Both the position numbers and the translations under genes were made by a program. From positions 1 to 12,199 of the forward strand of contig JALSQC010000163.1 in assembly GCA_026985625.1 (NCBI GenBank): 12,199 nt of DNA. The letters run 5' to 3'. Source of the stretch: Bacteroidales bacterium (GTDB taxonomy: Bacteria; Bacteroidota; Bacteroidia; Bacteroidales; JAFGXI01). The notes under the pieces were generated by a model. The model was given only the letters and a program-made list of their open reading frames with translations, ran no database searches and had not been told where the DNA came from. Below are positions 5,777 through 12,199 of this stretch, piece by piece. Position 1 is the first letter of the stretch. Each line of letters begins with the position of its first letter.

Positions 5777-8569
5777 CTAATGAGCCTCTAACCAATTATC
5801 GCCAACACCAATATCAACAATTAACGGGACTTTTAACTTAATGGCATTTTCCATTTTTGATTTTACTATCTGCTTAACAATATCGAGTTCGGGTTTGTAA
5901 ACGTCAAAATTAAGTTCGTCATGCACTTGCATAATAATTTTTGATTTAAGTTTTTGTTTATTAAACTCATTAAAAATATTTATCATTGCTATTTTAATAA
6001 TATCGGCAGCCGAGCCTTGTATTGGCGAGTTTATTGCATTTCGTTCGGCAATGCTTCTTACAAGATGATTTCGAGAGTTTATATCTGGTAATTGTCTTCG
6101 CCGTCCTTTTAGTGTTAAAACATAACCTTCTTTACGTGCTTTATCAATACTATTATTCATAAATTCTTTGACTTTTGGATAATTTGCAAAATAGCTGTCT
6201 ATTAATTCTTTTGCTTGTTTTCTTGATAATCCTGTATTTTCGGCTAATCCAAAAGCTGATATGCCGTAAATAATTCCAAAATTTGCCGATTTTGCCTCGG
6301 AACGTTGTTGTTTTGTAACATTATCTAACGCAATGTTGTAAATTTTTGCTGCAGTAGATTTGTGTATATCCTCGTTATTTATAAAGGCGTTTATAAGATG
6401 ATTATCGCCACTAAAATGAGCCATTACTCTAAGTTCTATTTGCGAATAATCTGCCGATAAAAATGTGTAATCTTTTGATGACGGGACAAATGTTCGTCGC
6501 ACCTCTTTTCCGCGTTTGTCTCTAATAGGAATATTTTGCAAATTAGGGTTTGTAGAACTTAACCTGCCTGTAGAAGCTATTGCTTGATTATATGATGTAT
6601 GTATTTTGCCTGTTTTTTTATTTATTAATTTTGGTAAAGCTTCAACATAAGTTGAATTTAATTTTACAAGACCTCGATAATCGAGTATTAGGTTTATTAT
6701 AGGATGTTTATTTTTGTATTTTTTTAAAATATCTTCGCCTGTTGAGTATTGTTTTGTTTTTGTTTTTTTTGGTTTGCTGTCTATTTTTAAATCGTCGAAC
6801 AATATTTCGCCTAATTGTTTTGGTGATGATATGTTAAACTCTTTACCCGATAATTTATAAATCTCGGTTTTTATTTTATTTATATCAGACTGTAACTGTA
6901 TAGAATATTGATTTAACGATTTTGTGTTAATAGATACTCCATAAAATTCCATATCTGCAAGAACATAAACTAACGGCATCTCTATATTATTAAATAAATC
7001 GATTAAATTATTATTGATTAATTTTGGTTTAAAAATATTTTTAAGTTTAAGTGTAATATCGGCATCTTCGCAAGCATAGTCGGTAATTTTTGCAATGTTT
7101 ACTTGTTGCATCGATAATTGATTTTTACCTTTTTTTCCTATTAACTCATCAATGTGTATTGTTTTGTAGTCTAAATAAATATCTGCAAGGTAATCGAGAT
7201 TATGACGCAATTCGGGTTCGAGTAAATAATGAGCTATCATTGTATCAAACAATTCTCCTTTTACAAGGATATCGTAATTTTTAAGTATTAATATATCAAA
7301 TTTTATGTTTTGTCCTATTTTTGTAATATTCTCGTTCTCAAATAAATTTTTAAACTCTTTAAGAATATTTTTTTGTTTATCGAAATTATTATCAAAAGGT
7401 ATATAAAATGCTTCGTTCTCGGTTACAGCAAATGATAGTCCTACTATTTGTGCATTAATTGTATCAATTCCTGTTGTTTCGGTATCGAAACAAAATTCTT
7501 TTACCGATTTTAACTTGTTTATTAACTCGCTACGTTTTTCTGTTGTATCGACTAAAATGTAGTTGTGTTTTACATCTTTTAATGTTTTTTTGTCGGCAAA
7601 CATTAGCTGATTGTTATTATTAGAGGTATTTTCTTGTGTATTTTGCGAGAACAAATTACCTTGTAAGGGTAAATTATTATTTGTATTTTCTACATTATTG
7701 TTTTGTTGTATTACTCTGTTTAGCAAATTTCTAAACTCGAGTTCTTTAAACAGTTTTTTTATTTTATTATTGTCGAAATCTTTTATTTTAAGATTATCTA
7801 AATTTATATCAACCGGCACGTTTAAAATAATAGTTGCAAGTTTTTTAGATAATAATATTTGTTCTTTATTATTTTCGATAGATTCCTTTTGTTTGCCTTT
7901 TAGTTTATGTGTATTTTCGATAATATTTTCTACACTGCCAAACTCGGCTATAAGCTTTTTTGCTGTTTTTTCGCCAATACCTGGAGCTCCGGGAATATTA
8001 TCCGATGCATCGCCCCATAATGCAAGTATATCGATTACTTGTTTTGGATTTTTTACGTTAAACCATTTTTTTACACTATCAACAGTAACAATTTCGGCAT
8101 CGTTGCCCATTCGTTTTGGTTTATACATATAAATATTATCAGATACAAGTTGTGCAAAATCTTTATCGGGAGTCATCATAAACACTTTAAACCCTTGTTT
8201 TTCGGCTTTTTTAGCTATTGTTCCTATTGTATCGTCGGCTTCGTAATTATCAATCTCAATAATATTAATGTTAAAAGCATCTAATACATTTTTTATTATT
8301 GGAATCGATTTTTTTATGTCTTCGGGGGTTTCTTGTCTGTTAGATTTATAGTCTGCATAAATTTGTTTTCGGAATGATGGTCGCGGTGGATCGAAAACAA
8401 CTGCTATATGCGATGGTTTTTCTTTGTTTAGAATTTCTAAAAATGTATTTGTAAATCCAAATATTGCCGATGTATTTAGTCCTGTAGAATTAAAACGTGG
8501 GTTACGAATAAAAGCATAATACGAACGAAATATTATTGCATAAGCATCGATTAAAAAAAGTTTATTCAT
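5777..8569 (-). CDS. polA: DNA polymerase I
   Basis: This 930-residue family A polymerase fills gaps in repair and removes RNA primers from Okazaki fragments. The 5' nuclease domain (about 1-285) shows D8, VVFD (D60), EADD (110-113), TPDKD (133-137), GDASDNIPG (186-194) and the helix-hairpin-helix GIGEKTA. An Asn-rich linker (about 290-320) follows. The 3'-5' exonuclease domain (about 335-520) has DTETTG (D362, E364), D425 and YACED (Y498, D502), so proofreading looks intact, unlike many family A enzymes. The polymerase domain has motif A DYSQIELR (D707), motif B R756/K760/F764/Y768 with YG, and motif C QVHDE (H883, D884, E885). Numbering runs two residues or fewer ahead of E. coli PolI in the polymerase motifs. 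Phe at 764 implies normal discrimination against dideoxynucleotides. It stands alone, divergent from porW. Confidence 0.98.
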   Translation of the reverse strand: MNKLFLIDAYAIIFRSYYAFIRNPRFNSTGLNTSAIFGFTNTFLEILNKEKPSHIAVVFDPPRPSFRKQIYADYKSNRQETPEDIKKSIPIIKNVLDAFNINIIEIDNYEADDTIGTIAKKAEKQGFKVFMMTPDKDFAQLVSDNIYMYKPKRMGNDAEIVTVDSVKKWFNVKNPKQVIDILALWGDASDNIPGAPGIGEKTAKKLIAEFGSVENIIENTHKLKGKQKESIENNKEQILLSKKLATIILNVPVDINLDNLKIKDFDNNKIKKLFKELEFRNLLNRVIQQNNNVENTNNNLPLQGNLFSQNTQENTSNNNNQLMFADKKTLKDVKHNYILVDTTEKRSELINKLKSVKEFCFDTETTGIDTINAQIVGLSFAVTENEAFYIPFDNNFDKQKNILKEFKNLFENENITKIGQNIKFDILILKNYDILVKGELFDTMIAHYLLEPELRHNLDYLADIYLDYKTIHIDELIGKKGKNQLSMQQVNIAKITDYACEDADITLKLKNIFKPKLINNNLIDLFNNIEMPLVYVLADMEFYGVSINTKSLNQYSIQLQSDINKIKTEIYKLSGKEFNISSPKQLGEILFDDLKIDSKPKKTKTKQYSTGEDILKKYKNKHPIINLILDYRGLVKLNSTYVEALPKLINKKTGKIHTSYNQAIASTGRLSSTNPNLQNIPIRDKRGKEVRRTFVPSSKDYTFLSADYSQIELRVMAHFSGDNHLINAFINNEDIHKSTAAKIYNIALDNVTKQQRSEAKSANFGIIYGISAFGLAENTGLSRKQAKELIDSYFANYPKVKEFMNNSIDKARKEGYVLTLKGRRRQLPDINSRNHLVRSIAERNAINSPIQGSAADIIKIAMINIFNEFNKQKLKSKIIMQVHDELNFDVYKPELDIVKQIVKSKMENAIKLKVPLIVDIGVGDNWLEAH

Positions 8570-8603
8570 AAGTAATATAAATTAAGTAAAAAATCGTAGT
8601 AAA

Positions 8604-8611
8604 CAAAGATA
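8604..8611 (-). promoter_or_regulatory. Candidate -7 element for polA
   Basis: The minus strand reads TATCTTTG, an exact TAnnTTTG match, 34 bases upstream of the polA ATG. This is a suitable distance for a short leader. No TTG -33 element appears at 19-21 bases, so it would be a weak or extended-type promoter. Confidence 0.45.
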
Positions 8612-8678
8612 ATTATTTTAAATGATTTTGTATATTTATTTTCTTTGTATAAAATATAATAAATTTTAAAAAAAATAG

Positions 8679-8709
8679 TTTCTCAGATATAAATTTTAAT
8701 TTACCTTTG
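8679..8709 (+). promoter_or_regulatory. Candidate promoter for porW-rlmH
   Basis: TACCTTTG at 8702-8709 matches TAnnTTTG. TTTC at 8679-8682, one base from the TTTG form of the -33 element, sits 19 bases upstream. The -7 element is 31 bases before the proposed TTG start of porW. No other good match was seen in this divergent intergenic region (8570-8740). Confidence 0.5.
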
Positions 8710-8740
8710 AAACTTTGTTAAATTTTTATTTAAAATAAAT

Positions 8741-11452
8741 TTGATAATAAAAAAAATACATATAAATGTTTTTACCACTCTGTTTTTTTTGTTAATACTA
8801 GTTTCTTGTTCGACAAAAAAAAATAAGTGGATAAATCGTGCATACCATAATACTACCGCTAAATTTAATGTTTATTTTAATGGTAACGAGGCTTTAAAAG
8901 CAGGGGTAAAAAAAATTACAGAAGCACATCACGATAACTATACTTTAATACTTCCCGTATTTCCTTTTAGTGATAAAACTGCGGCACAATCGGGTGCAGG
9001 TTCTATGGAAAAGGCTATAAAAAAAGCATCAAAAGTTATAAAAAAACATTCTATAACAGCAAAACCTAAACGCAAACAAGGAAAATTAACTAAAAAAGAA
9101 AAAGAATTTTATGCACGCAAAGAATATTGTAATTGGGTTGACGATAGTTATTTAATGATGGGAAAAGCTAATTTTTATTCGCGTAATTTTTTTGAAGCCG
9201 ATAATTCGTTTAATTATGTAATAAATCAATTTTCGGATCCTAAAATAAAATACGAGGCTTATCTTTGGTTAGCTCGTTCGTATAACGAACAAAAAAAATA
9301 TACCGAGGCTCTTGAGATTTTAGAACGTCTGAATAGCGACAGAAAATTTCCACGTAAACTAAAAAAAGAATTAGCTACAACTTTTGCCGATTCTTATCTT
9401 AAACAAAATCGTTATAACGAGGCTATTCCTTGGTTGCGTAAAGCAATAGACCAACGTGGCAAGAAACGTGTAAAAGCCCGTTACAAATTTATTTTAGCAC
9501 AAATTTATCAATCGTATGGAAAAAATGCTAATGCATCGAATCTTTATAAAGAGGTTATAAAAATGAATCCTCCTTACGAGATGGCATTTCGTGCAAAAAT
9601 AAACAGGGCTACATCTTATGATGTTAGTGCCGGTGGCAGTAAAGAGATAAAACGTCAACTTGAAAAAATGTTAAAAGACGATAAAAATATTGAGTATCAA
9701 GATCAAATTTATTATGCTCTTGCAAATGTTTACTATGCCGAAAAAAACGAAACCGAAGCAATAAAAGATTATAAATTATCTGTAAGAACAAGTGTATCGA
9801 ATACAGACCAACAAGCATTGTCGTATTTGGCTATTGCCGATATTTATTTTAAAAAATCAAACTATCAATATGCACAAGCATATTACGACAGTTGTATAAA
9901 TTTACTCGATGAGAAATATCCTAAATATCAAGAGATTAAACAAAAAGCCGATAATTTAACTTATTTGGTAGATAACCTAAATATTATTCAAGAACAAGAT
10001 AGTTTGCAAATGGTTGCATCTATGTCCGAAAAAAAACGTAATAATTTTATAGACAAAATAATTAAAAAAGTTATTGAAGAAGAACAACGTAAGAAAGAAG
10101 CCGAAGCCGAGGCTCAACGTAATGCTATGCTTTTTGACCAAAATATACGCGAGAATAAACAACGTAATATTGGCGGAAAATGGTATTTTTACAATCCTAC
10201 GGCTATGGGATTTGGGGCTTCGGAATTTCGCAAAAAATGGGGCGTGCGTAAACTTGAAGATAATTGGCGAAGAAAAAATAAATCGGTTGTTATGATGGAT
10301 ACCGATGAAAATGTTGATGATAATGATACTACAAATAAAGTAAGCGATAATAAAACTCGCGAATATTATTTAAAAAATTTACCTCTTAACGATTCGTTAA
10401 TTAATATATCTAATAAAAAAATAGAAGAAGCCCTTTATAATGTATCGGAATTTTATAAATCGAAATTAGAAAATTATCCGCAAGCAATAAAATCGTTTGA
10501 AGAACTTATTAAACGTTTTCCTAAATCGGATTATTTGTTATTATCGTATTATAGTCTTTATCAGCTAAATACATTAACAGGTAATAAACAAAAAGCCGAT
10601 TATTATAAAAATATTATTATAACACAATATCCCAACAGCAGATATGCTAAATCGCTAACCGACCCCGACTATTTAAAGAAAATAGAAGCTGAGAATAAGA
10701 AAAATTATACAGTCTATACCAAAGCATATTCTTATTTTGAACAACAAAATTATTATAATGTTTTGCATACTTTACAAAATATTGATACAACTAATTTAAC
10801 CAAAGATTTAGCTCCTAAAGTTGAGTTAATAAGAGCATTGTCTTACGGCGGAATACGGGATATTAAAAATTATCGTGAGTCGTTAAAAAAAGTTATTAGC
10901 AAATATCCTAAATCAGATGCAAAAATTACTGCAACAAAAATTTTAGCACGGCTAAACAGTCCTGATTTTGTCTTACCCGACAGCAGTTTAATTGCCGAAA
11001 ATACAAACGAAACATCGCAAATAAATAATCAACCAAAAGACACTGTAAAACAACAAAATATAAAACCCGAAAAAGCAGAGTTTTATTCTTATAACGAGGA
11101 CTCAAAATATTATTATCTAATGTTTGTTAACTCAAATACAAATGATGTTAACCGTTTAAAATTTAACATAATAAATTATAATATTGATAAGTTTCCTATG
11201 TTTGATTTTGAGGTAAAAGCTCAAAAAATAAATAAATCGGTTACGGCAATTACCGTTAGAAGTTTAGACAATTTATCGCAGGTTCGAAAATATTACAGGG
11301 CAATAAATCGTCATAAATCTTTATTTAAAAATATAGAAAAAACCGATTTTAAACAATTTGTAATATCCGAAGAGAATTATAATAAATTTATTAAAGATTT
11401 GGATATTAATAAATATGAGGATTTTTACCTTAAAAACATATCCAAAAAATAA
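8741..11452 (+). CDS. porW: PorW/SprE-type T9SS lipoprotein with TPR repeats
   Basis: This 903-residue outer-envelope lipoprotein resembles PorW/SprE, needed for type IX secretion and, in gliding species, motility; PorW is reported to link the secretion ring or motor to the outer-membrane machinery. The signal peptide (1-22) ends in lipobox LVSC with acylated C23. The conserved family start follows (INRAYHNTTAKFNVYFNGNEALKAG split over 31-55, then ILPVFPF). Tetratricopeptide-like helical repeats fill about 130-390, a charged coiled-coil (KKXXEEEQRKKEAEAEAQR type) about 430-460, the family motif WYFYNP at 481-486 with KLEDNWRRKNK at 504-514, and more TPRs about 555-730. A C-terminal region (about 780-900) follows a Gln/Asn-rich linker. 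There is no in-frame ATG near the start; TTG at 8741 is the best start and gives a proper signal peptide. rlmH follows after 11 bases. Confidence 0.9.
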   Translation: MIIKKIHINVFTTLFFLLILVSCSTKKNKWINRAYHNTTAKFNVYFNGNEALKAGVKKITEAHHDNYTLILPVFPFSDKTAAQSGAGSMEKAIKKASKVIKKHSITAKPKRKQGKLTKKEKEFYARKEYCNWVDDSYLMMGKANFYSRNFFEADNSFNYVINQFSDPKIKYEAYLWLARSYNEQKKYTEALEILERLNSDRKFPRKLKKELATTFADSYLKQNRYNEAIPWLRKAIDQRGKKRVKARYKFILAQIYQSYGKNANASNLYKEVIKMNPPYEMAFRAKINRATSYDVSAGGSKEIKRQLEKMLKDDKNIEYQDQIYYALANVYYAEKNETEAIKDYKLSVRTSVSNTDQQALSYLAIADIYFKKSNYQYAQAYYDSCINLLDEKYPKYQEIKQKADNLTYLVDNLNIIQEQDSLQMVASMSEKKRNNFIDKIIKKVIEEEQRKKEAEAEAQRNAMLFDQNIRENKQRNIGGKWYFYNPTAMGFGASEFRKKWGVRKLEDNWRRKNKSVVMMDTDENVDDNDTTNKVSDNKTREYYLKNLPLNDSLINISNKKIEEALYNVSEFYKSKLENYPQAIKSFEELIKRFPKSDYLLLSYYSLYQLNTLTGNKQKADYYKNIIITQYPNSRYAKSLTDPDYLKKIEAENKKNYTVYTKAYSYFEQQNYYNVLHTLQNIDTTNLTKDLAPKVELIRALSYGGIRDIKNYRESLKKVISKYPKSDAKITATKILARLNSPDFVLPDSSLIAENTNETSQINNQPKDTVKQQNIKPEKAEFYSYNEDSKYYYLMFVNSNTNDVNRLKFNIINYNIDKFPMFDFEVKAQKINKSVTAITVRSLDNLSQVRKYYRAINRHKSLFKNIEKTDFKQFVISEENYNKFIKDLDINKYEDFYLKNISKK

Positions 11453-11463
11453 TATTTATTGCA

Positions 11464-11940
11464 ATGAATATTAAACTTATTCTTGTAGGAAAAACTAACG
11501 AAGATTATCTTAATATTGCTATTAATAAATATGTTAAACGATTAAAATTTTATGTAAATTTTGATATTATTACTATTTCCGAATTACGAAATATAAAAAA
11601 TACAAATGTAGAACAACAAAAAGAAAAAGAAGGAAAATTAATTTTATCGAAAGTAAATAATTACCCGGGACATATTATTTTATTAGACGAAAAAGGCAAA
11701 GAATTTACGTCGGAAAAATTTGCATCTTGGATACATAAAAAGCAAATTAATTCTACTAAAAATTTAATTTTTATTATTGGTGGTCCTTTTGGTTTTTCAA
11801 ATGAAATTTATTCTTTGGCAAACGAAAAAATAAGTCTTTCGCAAATGACTTTCTCGCATCAAATGATAAGATTGTTGTTTGTTGAACAAATATACAGGGC
11901 TTATACCATTATTAATAACGAACCGTATCACCATAAATAA
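11464..11940 (+). CDS. rlmH: 23S rRNA (pseudouridine-1915-N3)-methyltransferase RlmH
   Basis: This 158-residue SPOUT-class methyltransferase uses S-adenosylmethionine to methylate N3 of pseudouridine 1915 in helix 69 of 23S rRNA, acting on assembled 70S ribosomes as a homodimer. The full family length is present. The knot motifs are visible: HIILLDEKGKEFTSEKFA (70-87), FIIGGPFGFS (103-112) for the methionine cofactor loop, and SLSQMTFSHQMIRLLFVEQIYRA (124-146), ending in the conserved YHHK tail (155-158). ATG at 11464, 11 bases after porW, so they are probably co-transcribed; the pairing of a housekeeping rRNA enzyme with a secretion gene has no obvious functional meaning. Its stop is six bases from that of the converging OmpA-like gene. 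Confidence 0.97.
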   Translation: MNIKLILVGKTNEDYLNIAINKYVKRLKFYVNFDIITISELRNIKNTNVEQQKEKEGKLILSKVNNYPGHIILLDEKGKEFTSEKFASWIHKKQINSTKNLIFIIGGPFGFSNEIYSLANEKISLSQMTFSHQMIRLLFVEQIYRAYTIINNEPYHHK

Positions 11941-11946
11941 CATTTA

Positions 11947-12199
11947 TTACTCGGCAATTATATCGGCTTTACGTTTTAATCTGTCGGTAAGATTACTGTC
12001 TTGTAATATTCCTTTTCCTATTGCTGTTACATTTTTATAACCTTTACTAATAATGTATTTTTTTACCGACTCGGCACGTTTTTTACTTAATATTTTATTG
12101 TATGCAACGCTACCTTTGCTATCGGTATATGCCGATATGATTATTTTTGCATTTTCGGGTATTTGTTTTATTTTGCTATCGATTGCTTGTTTTGCCTCG
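11947..12199 (-). CDS. OmpA-family C-terminal domain protein (5' part outside window)
   Basis: An open frame enters from the right edge and ends with TAA at 11947-11949; 83 residues are visible. They form the second part of an OmpA-like peptidoglycan-binding domain: AKIIISAYTDSKGSVAYN, then LSKKRAESVKKYI. The aspartate (fragment residue 26) and arginine (residue 41) are 15 residues apart, the spacing of the pair that holds diaminopimelate in E. coli OmpA (D271/R286). The final segment (ILQDSNLTDRLKRKADIIAE) stands where NRRVEI usually occurs and is divergent. The protein probably anchors an envelope component to the cell wall; its N-terminal part, and so whether it is a porin, a lipoprotein or a T9SS PorE-like factor, cannot be seen. 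Confidence 0.85.
   Translation of the reverse strand, partial: EAKQAIDSKIKQIPENAKIIISAYTDSKGSVAYNKILSKKRAESVKKYIISKGYKNVTAIGKGILQDSNLTDRLKRKADIIAE

Noticed and set aside
7611..8132. 173-codon plus-strand open frame opposite polA
   Set aside because: It is antisense to the well-supported 5' nuclease domain, has a Phe/Leu/Ser-rich composition typical of reversed AT-rich coding DNA, and has no recognisable motif.
10074..10295. 73-codon plus-strand frame inside porW
   Set aside because: It lies in another frame of the charged region and WYFYNP motif of PorW, and its product resembles nothing known.
11941..11946. Terminator between rlmH and the OmpA-like gene
   Set aside because: Only six bases separate the stop codons and I saw no hairpin there; the transcripts probably overlap.

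Overview
The window looks like a chromosomal segment of a Bacteroidota bacterium (Bacteroidia-like; I cannot place it more finely). The DNA is strongly AT-rich. Supporting marks are a PorW/SprE-type lipoprotein of the type IX secretion system (T9SS), a small protein with a T9SS type A C-terminal sorting domain, a transketolase encoded as separate N- and C-terminal subunits, and upstream elements matching the Bacteroidota -7 consensus TAnnTTTG. No tRNA, rRNA, CRISPR array, insertion sequence or phage gene was seen. Every gene is intact except the last, which runs off the right edge.

Left block (124-4803, all minus strand): six genes with gaps of about 20-36 bases, so plausibly one transcript. 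In transcription order they encode the transketolase N-terminal subunit, a secreted von Willebrand factor A (vWA) protein, the transketolase C-terminal subunit, an ECF sigma factor, a one-pass membrane protein in the anti-sigma position, and a secreted LTxxQ (Spy/CpxP-like) protein. The last three form a probable envelope-signalling module. The secreted vWA gene separates the two halves of a cytosolic enzyme. Past the 3' end (1-123) lie a hairpin with A/T tracts and a perfect 16-bp inverted repeat.

Middle (4804-5776): a divergent intergenic region with a good plus-strand promoter drives a small secreted T9SS cargo protein and, three bases after its stop, a 57-residue lipoprotein. A hairpin terminator separates this pair from the converging polA gene.

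Right block (5777-12199): polA (minus; all three domains with catalytic residues) diverges from porW/sprE (plus), which is followed after 11 bases by rlmH. An OmpA-family C-terminal domain converges from the right edge with only six bases between stop codons.

Functionally the window mixes housekeeping genes (DNA repair and replication, rRNA methylation, pentose phosphate metabolism) with cell-envelope functions (T9SS, ECF signalling, peptidoglycan-anchored OmpA-like protein). I see no clear new defence or mobile system. The most interesting points are the vWA insertion between transketolase halves, the non-canonical sigma/membrane/LTxxQ triad, and the small lipoprotein attached to the T9SS cargo gene.
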